Virus record (IMG/VR): IMGVR_UViG_3300043313_000540
Location: 1-28,440 of that record
Origin: a virus
DNA length: 28,440 bases
Strand: one strand, 5' to 3'
Shown: positions 1 through 6,072 of the stretch, one piece after another
Numbering within the stretch: position 1 is the first letter of the stretch
How the letters are laid out: each line of letters opens with the position of its first letter
Notes under the pieces: model-generated
Told to the model about the DNA's origin: nothing
Database searches by the model: none
What the model saw: the letters and a program-made list of their open reading frames with translations, nothing else
Translations under genes and position numbers: made by a program

Positions 1-2
1 CA

Positions 3-95
3 ATGTGGACTGATATCTTTGCCAAGATGAATCCGGTGCCTGCTAACCTGAGCATTTCAGGCATCTGTGCGAACACAATTGGAGCAGTGAGGTAA
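3..95 (+). CDS. Possible C-terminal tail of an upstream gene
   Basis: A 30-codon reading frame (MWTDIFAKMNPV...) is open from the left edge of the window and stops at TAA 93-95. No ribosome binding site can be seen because the window begins here. It may be the end of a longer gene or a small gene of its own. A hairpin follows 16 bases downstream, which fits the end of a transcription unit. No family recognised. Confidence 0.3.
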   Translation: MWTDIFAKMNPVPANLSISGICANTIGAVR

Positions 96-110
96 CTAAG
101 TAGTTGGATT

Positions 111-138
111 CGCACACAGCTGAACCTATCTGTGTGCG
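111..138 (+). terminator. 9-bp perfect hairpin, terminator-like
   Basis: CGCACACAG at 111-119 pairs perfectly with CTGTGTGCG at 130-138 across a 10-base loop, followed by a short GTTTC tract. It lies between the partial first gene and the gene at 186, so it probably ends the upstream transcript or acts as an RNA processing hairpin. There is no long T run. Confidence 0.5.
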
Positions 139-185
139 TTTCGAGTTCACTTAGGACTCATCTAAAACATCCAAGGAGATGTAGG

Positions 186-491
186 ATGCTAAGACCTGGA
201 AAAGGCATTCGTGCCAACCTTACTGAGGAGTTTACCGACTACCTTGTCGAGCAGCTAGGTGAGCTTCGAGAAGCACTCGATACGTTCAACAGAGACGATG
301 AGTGCACCGATCTTACCCTAGAGCTTGAGGGTAACTACGACTGGGATCGTATCGAGGATTCATACGGGAAGAAGGCCTGGACTGCCTACGGTGACAATAC
401 CCATGAGATTCGTGTTTCCGTCATCGAGACGCCAAAGGGTGATCTGAAGATCGACATTCGGGAGTGGTACGATGGCGGATCTGACAACTGA
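186..491 (+). CDS. Hypothetical acidic protein, 101 aa
   Basis: ATG 186 is chosen because AAGGAG lies 7 bases upstream; an in-frame upstream start near 132 has no such site and falls inside the hairpin. The protein is acidic and soluble, with a helical N-terminal half (EEFTDYLVEQLGELREAL) and a strand-like, Trp/Tyr-rich second half ending IDIREWYDGGSDN. No signal peptide, Cys pair or known motif. Codons are richer in C/G-ending forms than in many neighbours, which could mean high expression. It overlaps the next gene by 20 bases. Function unknown. Confidence 0.7.
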   Translation: MLRPGKGIRANLTEEFTDYLVEQLGELREALDTFNRDDECTDLTLELEGNYDWDRIEDSYGKKAWTAYGDNTHEIRVSVIETPKGDLKIDIREWYDGGSDN

Positions 492-780
492 CTACAATCT
501 GTCCGACATTGAGCTACTGATGCAGCTACTTCAAAGGCCTCAGTATGTGTATAAAATGGCTAAGTCCATGTTGGATAGTAACGACAAGTCTGGCTCAGCT
601 GCAAGTGCTCGGACTCGACGTGACAATGCTCTTCGTGAGATTGGTCGAATGATCGATCATTACAACAGGGGCAACCTTTGGATAATCGTCGAAGAGGAGA
701 AAGTGAAGCTTCTCCAAAAGCAACTAGAGCTTGAAGCTAAGGACGCAAGGCGTAGGGCAAAGGAATCTAAACGTGGCTGA
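472..780 (+). CDS. Hypothetical helical protein, 102 aa
   Basis: Starts at ATG 472 inside the previous gene, with GGGAG 460-464 as ribosome binding site. The sequence is almost wholly helical, and the last 35 residues (VEEEKVKLLQKQLELEAK...) form a strongly charged, coiled-coil-like helix with a basic tail (RRRAKESKRG). The stop codon overlaps the GTG start of the HTH gene, so the two are probably translationally coupled. No family recognised; it could be a partner of the HTH protein, but only position suggests this. Confidence 0.7.
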   Translation: MADLTTDYNLSDIELLMQLLQRPQYVYKMAKSMLDSNDKSGSAASARTRRDNALREIGRMIDHYNRGNLWIIVEEEKVKLLQKQLELEAKDARRRAKESKRG

Positions 781-1078
781 CTCATTCTACAAAACGCAAC
801 ACTGGTATAGGATGGCTAAGTCCAATGTAGCCCGGATCCTACGTGTAATGCGTACGATTGAAGGCGCTACGCAGCAGGATCTAGCTAAGGCTGCTCTTAC
901 GCAACAGAGTTCAATATCGGAGCTGGAAAAGGGAGAAGTTGACACACAAATTACAACCCTGTTGCGATATGCAGAAGCTTGTGGGTTCGACGTAGAGATC
1001 CGTTTTATACGTAAGCCAGGATTGACAATTCAAACAACATTGGTTCTTAAATCAGAGGAGGTTTTACAAAATGACTAA
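773..1078 (+). CDS. XRE/Cro-type helix-turn-helix protein, 101 aa
   Basis: GTG 773 is preferred over an in-frame ATG at 731 because AAAGGA lies 8 bases before it and it overlaps the previous stop as GTGGCTGA. Residues about 20-75 match the XRE HTH pattern: ILRVMRTIEGATQQDLAKAA (helices 1-2), TQQSSISELEKGE (recognition helix) and TTLLRYAEACGFDVEIRF (helices 4-5). The 'E-x-G-x-T/Q-Q-x-x-L-A' and 'S-x-I/S-x-x-E-x-G' positions are intact. It probably binds DNA as a small phage regulator or as an antitoxin-like protein; no toxin-like partner is recognisable. Overlaps the next ATG by 8 bases. Confidence 0.8.
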   Translation: MADSFYKTQHWYRMAKSNVARILRVMRTIEGATQQDLAKAALTQQSSISELEKGEVDTQITTLLRYAEACGFDVEIRFIRKPGLTIQTTLVLKSEEVLQND

Positions 1079-1667
1079 GGTTTGGCGACAGGATATTCGA
1101 GGCGGCAAGGTTCGTCTCGAGGTAGACGCACAGGTTATGTTCTTCGTCGTTCAGGGTCTTCGCAACGAGGCGGAGCAGATTCGCAGGGAGCTGCGGGAGC
1201 ACGAGGACATTTGTGGTAACGAGCCCTCGTACTGTAAGGTTCGATACCAGGCACTCGTTACTGAGTACGGTACTATCGAGGAAGCCATTAAGCAGACTGG
1301 TGTTGTGTTGTACGACTGCATGGAATCTCTTGCGGATCTGCACACTACTTTGGGTAAGCTGATGCAGGCTATCTTCAAGGCCGATCAGGTGCTGAAGAAC
1401 CCTGACGCACACGGAGAGGATCCCGATAAGACGGATTGGCGTCCAGCAGACAAGCTGGTGGAGATCAAGCAGGAAGTCACACACCGAGAGAACGTGGCAA
1501 AGGCTGACACTGGCCTCATGCCAAAGGTGAGTGACACCAGCGAGGAGGGCAGCATTCTTGGTTTGACTGAGAAGCTTCCTAAACCCGTCTCTCCGGCTCC
1601 GGTTGCACGTCCTACCCAGACTAACCCCGTCAAGGTTCCAACGAGCTCTCTCAAGACAGTAAAGTAG
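1071..1667 (+). CDS. Hypothetical coiled-coil protein with Pro-rich tail, 198 aa
   Basis: ATG 1071 follows a strong AGGAGG 8-12 bases upstream. Residues 20-110 are helical and coiled-coil-like (RNEAEQIRRELREHE; ESLADLHTTLGKLMQAIF), with a Cys pair in EDICGNEPSYCKV. The last 50 residues are a low-complexity Pro/Ser/Thr tail (KPVSPAPVARPTQTNP) that looks disordered. Codons are notably GC-rich and host-like compared with flanking genes, suggesting abundant expression. It ends just before a 15-bp perfect hairpin, so it is probably the last gene of its transcription unit. Family unknown. Confidence 0.75.
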   Translation: MTKVWRQDIRGGKVRLEVDAQVMFFVVQGLRNEAEQIRRELREHEDICGNEPSYCKVRYQALVTEYGTIEEAIKQTGVVLYDCMESLADLHTTLGKLMQAIFKADQVLKNPDAHGEDPDKTDWRPADKLVEIKQEVTHRENVAKADTGLMPKVSDTSEEGSILGLTEKLPKPVSPAPVARPTQTNPVKVPTSSLKTVK

Positions 1668-1674
1668 CTTGAAC

Positions 1675-1718
1675 GGAACAAAGTAGATTGATCGATCCCG
1701 TGAAATCTACTTTGTTCC
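1675..1718 (+). terminator. 15-bp perfect intergenic hairpin
   Basis: GGAACAAAGTAGATT (1675-1689) pairs base for base with AATCTACTTTGTTCC (1704-1718) around a 14-base loop containing GATCGATC. It starts 8 bases after the stop of the 198-aa gene. The downstream sequence is AT-rich but has no T run, so it may be an RNA-processing or stability hairpin as much as an intrinsic terminator. A TATACT (1723-1728) just after it could be a -10 box for the next unit, but no clear -35 is visible. Confidence 0.6.
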
Positions 1719-1760
1719 CATATATACTTTAGTAATACACTTTAGGAAGGAGTTACTAGG

Positions 1761-1997
1761 ATGACAACTTTTGCTAAGGCACCTCCAAGGACAGTAGAAC
1801 AACCCAACATAGAAGCGCATAAGCTAGTCTTAGTGACTACAACTCCAGACAAGTATATTAAGTACGCGCACAGTATTGGGGAGCACGGAGACTGGCTGCG
1901 TACGAAGTGTGGAATTGGAGTCGGAATGGGCTTCTTGTGGAGTGTGTTTCATGCTACGTTGATTCGGTCAGATTGGTGCGGAAAATGCTGGCGGTAA
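1761..1997 (+). CDS. Hypothetical small protein, 78 aa
   Basis: ATG 1761 has AAGGAG about 10 bases upstream. The C-terminal third holds KCGIGVGMGFLW and the ending WCGKCWR, so three Cys that could bind metal, and a short hydrophobic run. Not recognised. It overlaps the next small gene by 13 bases. Confidence 0.6.
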   Translation: MTTFAKAPPRTVEQPNIEAHKLVLVTTTPDKYIKYAHSIGEHGDWLRTKCGIGVGMGFLWSVFHATLIRSDWCGKCWR

Positions 1998-2143
1998 AAG
2001 ACGAATACGTAGGAAAGCATAGACTGCGAACAAGACTCATACGTTTTGTTGAGCAGTGGACAATCAGGAAAGCACAAAAGGCACTCAAAGCTTTACAACA
2101 CGATCTAGAACGTAGGCAATCGAGGAGAACTCAATATGCATAA
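1985..2143 (+). CDS. Hypothetical basic helical peptide, 52 aa
   Basis: ATG 1985 lies inside the end of the previous gene (MLAVKDEYVGKHRLRTRLIR...). The frame is open further upstream, but that part would overlap the previous gene and has no start with a binding site. The product is strongly basic and helical (TIRKAQKALKALQHDLERRQ), possibly nucleic-acid binding. GGAAA is the only weak ribosome binding site, so translation is probably coupled to the preceding gene. Family unknown. Confidence 0.5.
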   Translation: MLAVKDEYVGKHRLRTRLIRFVEQWTIRKAQKALKALQHDLERRQSRRTQYA

Positions 2144-2160
2144 CCGCAACGTTCTTTGTT

Positions 2161-2421
2161 ATGGCAATGAGTCTGCTTGTGGCTAAGATCATCTTCGAAC
2201 CAGAAGTAGTCATAGTACACAAGTGTGTAGACGAACTACACGACTTGGAGAAGAAACGATACCAGGAGTCTCAGGATTACCTGGTCAAGGACACCATCGC
2301 AGAGTGCTCTTGTGGTAAACGCTGGCGGTTGGCGTTCGTTCCACCAGGTGCTAAAGACAGCTACAGTACATTCTTAATAGCCAGCAATCTATCCTGGATT
2401 CCAGATAGGGGTAAACGGTGA
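2161..2421 (+). CDS. Hypothetical protein with hydrophobic N-terminus, 86 aa
   Basis: The frame begins at ATG 2161 (or 2167) with a hydrophobic stretch MAMSLLVAKIIFEPEVVIVH that could be a membrane anchor, followed by a charged part with CSCGKRW. Neither ATG has a ribosome binding site. The only good one, GAGGAG 2121-2126, serves ATG 2136, which opens a 16-codon frame (MHNRNVLCYG...) stopping at 2186. A +1 shift near 2157 would join MHNRNVL to this gene's start. The true N-terminus is therefore uncertain: coupled reinitiation, a frameshift or a sequence error are all possible. Confidence 0.55.
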   Translation: MAMSLLVAKIIFEPEVVIVHKCVDELHDLEKKRYQESQDYLVKDTIAECSCGKRWRLAFVPPGAKDSYSTFLIASNLSWIPDRGKR

Positions 2422-2606
2422 ATGACGAGCAAGGTTCTAGTCCTTGTAAGGACGGAGTTCATGACGTTGAATTCCATAGTCCTCAACGCAACATGAAGAG
2501 GTGCACTAAGTGTACTGGTGTGTGGGATATGACTTCGGCAGAGTGCTGGAGAAACCGTGAAGCCTTCGAAGATCCTACCTGGACGGAGTTAAAAAATGGT
2601 ATTTAG
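2418..2606 (+). CDS. Hypothetical zinc-ribbon-like protein, 62 aa
   Basis: GTG 2418 overlaps the previous stop as GTGA, with AGGGG upstream. It contains C-x3-H-x2-E...RCTKCTGVWD followed by a further Cys (SAECW), an arrangement like small zinc-binding proteins that are common in actinobacteriophages. Function unknown. It overlaps the next gene by 11 bases. Confidence 0.65.
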   Translation: MNDEQGSSPCKDGVHDVEFHSPQRNMKRCTKCTGVWDMTSAECWRNREAFEDPTWTELKNGI

Positions 2607-2781
2607 GCCGCAACAAATACCACCGAAGGGACCTGCACGAGACGAGCTCATTGAAAAGATAGCAAAGCTACGAGAGCAAAAGGTTACATACAACAATATA
2701 GCATTGCGACTAGACATTCCATTCGGGAGCATTAGTCGATTGTTAAAGGAGCATAAGGAAAGTCAAAATGCCAACGAGTAA
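2596..2781 (+). CDS. Small helix-turn-helix peptide, 61 aa
   Basis: ATG 2596 has GGAG 8 bases upstream. After a Pro/Lys-rich leader (RPQQIPPKGPARDEL) it shows a helix (IEKIAKLREQKVTY), then NNIALRLDIPFGSISRLLKE. That resembles the tri-helical HTH of resolvase/transposase-type DNA-binding domains ('yxxIAxxLgIpxgtVxrwlk'). It is too short to be an enzyme, so it is probably a stand-alone DNA-binding regulator or a remnant. Overlaps the next gene by 14 bases. Confidence 0.65.
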   Translation: MVFRPQQIPPKGPARDELIEKIAKLREQKVTYNNIALRLDIPFGSISRLLKEHKESQNANE

Positions 2782-3031
2782 AAAGATCATGGCCGAGTAT
2801 CTAGTCGATGGGAAAATTAGGAGGAACACCTACTACGCAAACGAGTTCGCTGTTGGGGCTAGCGTAGGAATACCTGATGGTACGAAGATCACATTTACTG
2901 ACGGTGAACTTCACGGAGCTACATCTTCAGTCTACATCGAATGTGTAGAGATTGCTGATTTGCAACTACTAACCGTACTAAAGACTGGTAGCACACCCGA
3001 TAGGATCGAACACAGCAACGACATCGAGTGA
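2768..3031 (+). CDS. Hypothetical protein, 87 aa
   Basis: ATG 2768 with AAGGA upstream, overlapping the HTH peptide gene. The sequence looks beta-rich (AEYLVDGKIRRNTYYAN; GIPDGTKITFTDGELHG; SSVYIECVEIADLQLL) and acidic at the C-terminus. No motif recognised. Confidence 0.6.
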   Translation: MPTSKKIMAEYLVDGKIRRNTYYANEFAVGASVGIPDGTKITFTDGELHGATSSVYIECVEIADLQLLTVLKTGSTPDRIEHSNDIE

Positions 3032-3042
3032 AGGGTACAAAA

Positions 3043-3444
3043 ATGCCATATCGACTTAAGCCCGGAGCACCTCCAGATGACGAGCTCTACGTAAGTGTAA
3101 GCTTAATGCGTACCTGGAAGCCTAAGCTTGGTCCAGATCACTATCCAGCTATCGATGAACAAGACACTGATGACGGTGTTGAAATTCCAGAGCCGACCAA
3201 TATGCTTGAGGCTATGCTCTATGACAAGCTGAACATCGATAATGGATATTCTGGCATCGAAGAGATCCTAGAAAGCTACGCAGAGAACGACGATCCAGAT
3301 CAGGGTGAAGTCGACTTTACTCAGCACACTTGGGAAATTGTCGATAAGCATGGTACCGTTTGGTCTGAAGAGTACGATAACGAACTGTTTCCATCTAGGG
3401 AAGAGTCAGTAACAATATCCGACGCATGGACTGTTTCCATCTAG
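3043..3444 (+). CDS. Hypothetical acidic protein, 133 aa
   Basis: ATG 3043 is chosen because AAGGG 3031-3035 lies 7 bases before it; a GTG at 3028 in frame would overlap the previous stop but lacks a site. The protein is very acidic, with many Asp/Glu through the middle (IDEQDTDDGVEIPEP; EILESYAENDDPDQGE), reminiscent of phage DNA-mimic or inhibitor proteins only by charge. The last codons (VSI-stop) fall inside the second copy of a 22-bp direct repeat, so the present C-terminus may have been created by the duplication. Confidence 0.65.
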   Translation: MPYRLKPGAPPDDELYVSVSLMRTWKPKLGPDHYPAIDEQDTDDGVEIPEPTNMLEAMLYDKLNIDNGYSGIEEILESYAENDDPDQGEVDFTQHTWEIVDKHGTVWSEEYDNELFPSREESVTISDAWTVSI

Positions 3445-3451
3445 GGAAGAG
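3384..3451 (+). repeat. 22-bp direct repeat, two copies 46 bp apart
   Basis: Positions 3384-3405 and 3430-3451 are identical (ACTGTTTCCATC...GGGAAGAG). The first copy is read as LFPSREE within the 133-aa gene. The second copy is in another frame and supplies that gene's TAG stop. This suggests a short tandem duplication at the gene end. Confidence 0.85.
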
Positions 3452-3478
3452 ATACAAGTTTTAATTATTCGAACAAAC

Positions 3479-3571
3479 TGTTAATAGCCCTGTGGTTCTC
3501 GAAACCAGACTATATCATACATTCCTATGTCTGATATGCTACTGGTAAAGAGCACCACAGGGCTATTAGCA
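3479..3571 (+). terminator. Long intergenic hairpin with CCACAGGGCTAT-family arms
   Basis: The left arm 3479-3500 (TGTTAATAGCCCTGTGGTTC...) pairs with 3550-3571 over 22 positions with one mismatch and one G-U. Inside, ACCAG 3504-3508 pairs with CTGGT 3542-3546, and a TATATCA/TGATATG stem continues the rod. It fills most of the gap between the 133-aa gene and the next gene. The same arm sequence recurs at 8262-8276, 14852-14902 and 27990-27999. Likely a terminator or RNA-processing element. Confidence 0.7.
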
Positions 3572-3601
3572 AGTAGGTTCGAAACTAATTGAGAGGATGT
3601 A

Positions 3602-3916
3602 ATGGTTAAGAGCACTGTTGTTGCAGGTTTCTTGTTGCTTAGTGCGGTTGGGGGATGGATCATAGGAACAGATATGGTCAATCCAACACAGGTACCGCAG
3701 CAGATTGTTATCGTAAGCGACCCGTCAGAGATGCCTAGCCCTGCTACTTCACCAACTCCAGCAGTAGTTCCACAGCCAGCACCTGAAAGGCCTAAGCCAA
3801 GTTACGTACCGCCTAGGATGGCAGATCCAGATCCAACTAATCCTAGTAATGGTGGAAACGTTGGTGGAGGTTTTAATGATACACGTGCAACGAAACGTCC
3901 GTCACCTACACCTTAG
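3602..3916 (+). CDS. Membrane-anchored or secreted Pro-rich protein, 104 aa
   Basis: ATG 3602 follows GAGAGG. The N-terminus MVKSTVVAGFLLLSAVGGWI has a Lys and then a 17-residue hydrophobic segment, so it is a signal anchor or an uncleaved signal peptide. The rest is low-complexity Pro/Ser/Thr/Ala (PATSPTPAVVPQPAPERPKP) and Gly/Asn-rich, with no folded domain. It would probably be attached to the membrane with the tail outside. Function unknown. A small hairpin (ACACCT/AGGTGT) surrounds its stop codon. Confidence 0.65.
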   Translation: MVKSTVVAGFLLLSAVGGWIIGTDMVNPTQVPQQIVIVSDPSEMPSPATSPTPAVVPQPAPERPKPSYVPPRMADPDPTNPSNGGNVGGGFNDTRATKRPSPTP

Positions 3917-3931
3917 GTGTGTAATCAACTT

Positions 3932-3954
3932 TGTACTAAACTTGTTTTAGTACA
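3932..3954 (+). terminator. 9-bp hairpin before the GntR-type gene
   Basis: TGTACTAAA (3932-3940) and TTTAGTACA (3946-3954) form a perfect stem with a CTTGT loop, between the Pro-rich protein and the winged-helix gene. The A/T-rich stem lacks a clear T run. Confidence 0.5.
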
Positions 3955-3982
3955 TTGTTCGTAACACAATTGAGGAGAGATA

Positions 3983-4255
3983 ATGTCAGATGATATGTAT
4001 GTTCCAAAGTTCCAAGCTGCCGTTGACTACATTGTCGAGAAGATCGATACAGGTGAGTGGCCTCCTGGACACCGGTTGCCTTCACAGACTGACTGGGCGG
4101 ATGGTGTCGAGAATATTCGTGTGCACTATGGAACACTTCGCCAGGCTTATCTGATTTTGAAGACAATGGATATCATTGAAGGTCGTCAAGGTGACGGAGT
4201 TTTTGTCAAGGAATTGAAAGTGAAAGGTACTGGTAAGCGTGGGAACAAGGGTTAA
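3983..4255 (+). CDS. GntR-type winged-helix DNA-binding protein, 90 aa
   Basis: ATG 3983 has GAGGAG 7-12 bases upstream. Residues 7-75 match the GntR N-terminal domain: DYIVEKIDTGEWPPGHRLPS (helix 1 and the 'I..G.w.pG..LPS' turn), then VHYGTLRQAYLILK (recognition helix, 'v...Tvr.Al..L') and IIEGRQGDGVFV (the beta wing 'G...r.GsGtfV'). Only the DNA-binding domain is present; a full GntR regulator has a 150-residue effector domain. It is probably a phage-encoded regulator of phage or host genes, perhaps acquired from an actinobacterial host. The basic tail KVKGTGKRGNKG may add DNA affinity. Confidence 0.85.
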   Translation: MSDDMYVPKFQAAVDYIVEKIDTGEWPPGHRLPSQTDWADGVENIRVHYGTLRQAYLILKTMDIIEGRQGDGVFVKELKVKGTGKRGNKG

Positions 4256-4469
4256 AAACTGGTCTCGTTATGGTTACTGCAGTAAGTGTGGAGCTAACCG
4301 AGGCGGACCATGTTTGGATATGCGTACACTAGTTGATACATTCGTTGAAGAGCGTCAGCCGATAACTGAACCGCATCCAGAGCGGATAAGGTTGTTCAGA
4401 AAAGAGGCCAAAGTTGAAGAAGGAAAAGGCAATTCGGTTAACAGTAACCAGGGACTACAGTCCAAGTGA
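4239..4469 (+). CDS. C-x2-C zinc-knuckle protein, 76 aa
   Basis: GTG 4239 lies inside the end of the GntR-type gene. The protein has YCSKCGANRGGPCLDMR followed by H in EPHPER. This 'C-x2-C-x-A-x2-G-x-P-C ... H' pattern is found in small zinc-binding proteins of actinobacteria and their phages. The same pattern recurs in the gene at 4833. The binding site is weak, so translation is probably coupled. Role unknown. Confidence 0.6.
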   Translation: MGTRVKNWSRYGYCSKCGANRGGPCLDMRTLVDTFVEERQPITEPHPERIRLFRKEAKVEEGKGNSVNSNQGLQSK

Positions 4470-4833
4470 AGGTGACCACTACGACGAACTGCTAGAATCT
4501 GTTGCACCACTGAAGATGCCAGCATCTAAGTGGTTGGATGAAAATATAATTGCAGCTGCTAGCTATGATCGATTCATGGTAGCTGAAGGTGGCTATGAAG
4601 TCTTGGACTACTTGTACACTGCTCCAGACGAAGAGCCTATAGACTATCTATTTCAAGTAATTGAGTACACTACACACGACGATGGACATGTTACAGAAGA
4701 AGTTGTTCATACAATACGTGATACAACCTACGATGATACAGCAAAGCTACCGAACACTATCGATCTGCTGATGTTGAATGAGGCGAAAGCGTCCGTAGCT
4801 CTAGACGGAGAGACTTGGGCCTTGGAGGAATAA
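4414..4833 (+). CDS. Hypothetical acidic protein, 139 aa
   Basis: Probable TTG start at 4414 with AGAGG 8 bases upstream; no ATG or GTG lies in frame near it. It overlaps the preceding gene by 56 bases. The protein is acidic and mixed alpha/beta (YDELLESVAPLKMPASKWLD; GYEVLDYLYTAPDEEPIDYL; EVVHTIRDTTYDD). No motif recognised. The stop overlaps the next start as TAATG. Confidence 0.65.
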   Translation: MKKEKAIRLTVTRDYSPSEGDHYDELLESVAPLKMPASKWLDENIIAAASYDRFMVAEGGYEVLDYLYTAPDEEPIDYLFQVIEYTTHDDGHVTEEVVHTIRDTTYDDTAKLPNTIDLLMLNEAKASVALDGETWALEE

Positions 4834-5156
4834 TGGTCTGGGATCCTAAAGCTCATCGTGAGAAGGTTGAAAAACTAAAAGCACAGGAACTAAGACGTGC
4901 TAAGAGCTATTGGCCATACTTTGAAAAGTGTGACACTTGCGAAGCTTTAGAAGGTCATCCTTGTTGGGATCTTAATAGCAAAAACAGTATTGTTGGTAGA
5001 CAAAATCCTAGACAGTGGCACACAATAGCAAGTGCACATAAGGGCCGTGTCAAAATGTCTAGAGAAGAGTTTGAGGCACGTGAAGACAAACGTACAGAGG
5101 AGCAAATAGCTACATACCGAAGATATATAAAAAGCATTCAAAATCGGTGGTTTTGA
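4833..5156 (+). CDS. Zinc-knuckle protein, paralogue of the 76-aa protein, 107 aa
   Basis: ATG 4833 has GGAGG 5 bases upstream and overlaps the previous TAA. A charged N-terminal helix (AHREKVEKLKAQELRRAKSY) precedes KCDTCEALEGHPCWDL, then a loop and W-H-T-I-A-S-A-H-K-G-R. This gives C-x2-C ... P-C ... H, the arrangement seen in the gene at 4239 but with a longer insertion before the final His. The C-terminus is again charged and helical. Probably zinc-binding; function unknown. Confidence 0.7.
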   Translation: MVWDPKAHREKVEKLKAQELRRAKSYWPYFEKCDTCEALEGHPCWDLNSKNSIVGRQNPRQWHTIASAHKGRVKMSREEFEAREDKRTEEQIATYRRYIKSIQNRWF

Positions 5157-5207
5157 TCAAGTGTAGAGACCCAAATAGAGACCATAAAAAGATCTTCAAA
5201 TTGCCTC

Positions 5208-5237
5208 TTGCTTTCTTAGCTAGCCCTCATATAGAAT
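5208..5237 (+). promoter_or_regulatory. Putative sigma70-type promoter
   Basis: TTGCTT (5208-5213) and TATAGA (5230-5235), or TAGAAT (5232-5237), stand 16-18 bases apart, about 65 bases before the start of the acidic 192-aa protein gene. Spacing and position fit a housekeeping promoter, but the hexamers are only approximate. Confidence 0.4.
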
Positions 5238-5248
5238 AGAATTATGAG

Positions 5249-5268
5249 AGAAGCAAAAAATTGCTTCT
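5249..5268 (+). promoter_or_regulatory. 5'-leader hairpin with A4 loop
   Basis: AGAAGCAA (5249-5256) pairs with TTGCTTCT (5261-5268) around an AAAA loop, about 30 bases upstream of ATG 5300 and just after the putative promoter. It would form near the 5' end of the transcript and may stabilise the mRNA. It has no T run and is not placed like a terminator of the preceding gene. Confidence 0.45.
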
Positions 5269-5299
5269 AGTTCAAAAGCTTAAACACGAAGGGCAAGTA

Positions 5300-5878
5300 A
5301 TGACTACTCCTACGTTTGAAGACCTCGACGAGACTGCTGCTGTTGAGGCCGAGGATCTTGACGTTGATGTTGACACCAGTGGTGCTGAGGATGAGGCTGA
5401 GGATACCACCGATGCTTCGGACGCAAAGCCAGCTGCAGCTGACAAGCCTAAGAAAGAGAAGGCTCCGGCTCGTCCGCCAGTTGCGGATGGCTACGTCACG
5501 CCAGTTGACTTCGCAAAGATCCTGACGGATCACCTCGCTGCTCGTGGAGCTTCGAACAAGAATGGTCCCATCAGCAAGGAGAACCCAGTTCCTCCGCAGA
5601 TGGTGTACTCGTACATGAAGAACAACCAGGGTGGTAAGAACCCTATCCCGGTGCACACCGATCCTTCGCTTACCGGTGGACGTAATGCAGTCCTCCGTGT
5701 TGACGAGGCGCTAGCTTGGTGGGATGCTAAAGACGAGCGTATCGGTACTTCCAAGGCCACTAAGGCTGAGAAGGAAGCTGCTCGTGAGAAGGCTAAGGCT
5801 GAGAAGGCCGCTGCAGGCGGAGCTGAGGACATCACGGTTGCCACTGAGCCCGTTGGTGAAATTGAAGAAGCTGAGTGA
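5300..5878 (+). CDS. Conserved-type acidic/Lys-Ala-rich phage protein, 192 aa
   Basis: ATG 5300 has AAGGG 7 bases upstream; a TTG-led extension to 5261 would run through the leader hairpin. Residues 1-50 are very acidic (AAVEAEDLDVDVDTSGAEDE). Residues 63-145 form the folded core (YVTPVDFAKILTDHLAARG; PPQMVYSYMKNNQG; GGRNAVLRVDEALAWWDAKDE), like a small DNA- or partner-binding domain. The tail is Ala/Lys/Glu-rich and helical. Codons are strongly GC-ending and host-like, and the gene has its own promoter-like region, so it is probably an abundant phage protein. Actinobacteriophages encode similar 'YVTPV.fA..L' proteins, to my recollection without a known role. Confidence 0.75.
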   Translation: MTTPTFEDLDETAAVEAEDLDVDVDTSGAEDEAEDTTDASDAKPAAADKPKKEKAPARPPVADGYVTPVDFAKILTDHLAARGASNKNGPISKENPVPPQMVYSYMKNNQGGKNPIPVHTDPSLTGGRNAVLRVDEALAWWDAKDERIGTSKATKAEKEAAREKAKAEKAAAGGAEDITVATEPVGEIEEAE

Positions 5879-5904
5879 CAAAGTAACAAAGTAACAAAGT
5901 AACA
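5878..5904 (+). repeat. Three tandem 8-bp repeats (ACAAAGTA)
   Basis: ACAAAGTA occurs three times head to tail from 5878 to 5901 and a fourth copy begins (ACA). The array starts at the last base of the preceding stop codon. It probably arose by slippage; no role is evident. Confidence 0.85.
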
Positions 5905-5908
5905 CCTA

Positions 5909-5956
5909 GATGGCTGGGTCAAACCGTAGTCCAGATGAATTTACATCTGAGCCATC
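5909..5956 (+). terminator. Two-tier hairpin before the tRNA region
   Basis: GATGGCT (5909-5915) pairs with AGCCATC (5950-5956). Inside, CAGATG (5932-5937) pairs with CATCTG (5944-5949) and stacks directly on the 3' arm. It ends 4 bases before the first tRNA-like gene, so it may be a terminator for the 192-aa gene or a processing signal for the tRNA precursor. Confidence 0.5.
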
Positions 5957-5960
5957 GAAC

Positions 5961-6059
5961 GCCCTGATAGTTTAATCGGCAGAACGCTGAAACACTCGAT
6001 ATGAGTACCCGGGTACTTGAGTGTAGTAGGTAGTAGAGGTTCGAATCCTCTGAAGGGCA
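5961..6059 (+). tRNA. tRNA-like gene with abnormal anticodon arm (99 nt)
   Basis: Both ends look like a tRNA. Acceptor GCCCT pairs with AGGGC, with two G/A mismatches at its base. TA and the D arm GTTTAATCGGCAGAAC follow, and a perfect T arm AGAGG-TTCGAAT-CCTCT closes it. The middle is about 26 bases too long. It holds a six-pair stem ACACTC/GAGTGT (5993-5998 and 6019-6024) enclosing the perfect palindrome AGTACCCGGGTACT (6004-6017). No 7-base anticodon loop with U33 can be drawn, so no anticodon is assigned. It could be an intron-like insertion, a pseudo-tRNA or a tRNA mimic. Confidence 0.55.
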
Positions 6060-6072
6060 CGTAGTAAAACGG

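Noticed and set aside
1047-1484. 145-codon open frame on the - strand
   Set aside because: Shadow of the 198-aa gene at 1071-1667, without a binding site and with a composition explained by the opposite strand.
5878-5904. CRISPR or iteron array
   Set aside because: Three 8-bp units head to tail without spacers are too short for CRISPR and too few for a convincing iteron origin.
5961-6059. Selenocysteine tRNA
   Set aside because: The length (99) fits, but there is no TCA anticodon, the acceptor has mismatches, and the D arm is of ordinary length.
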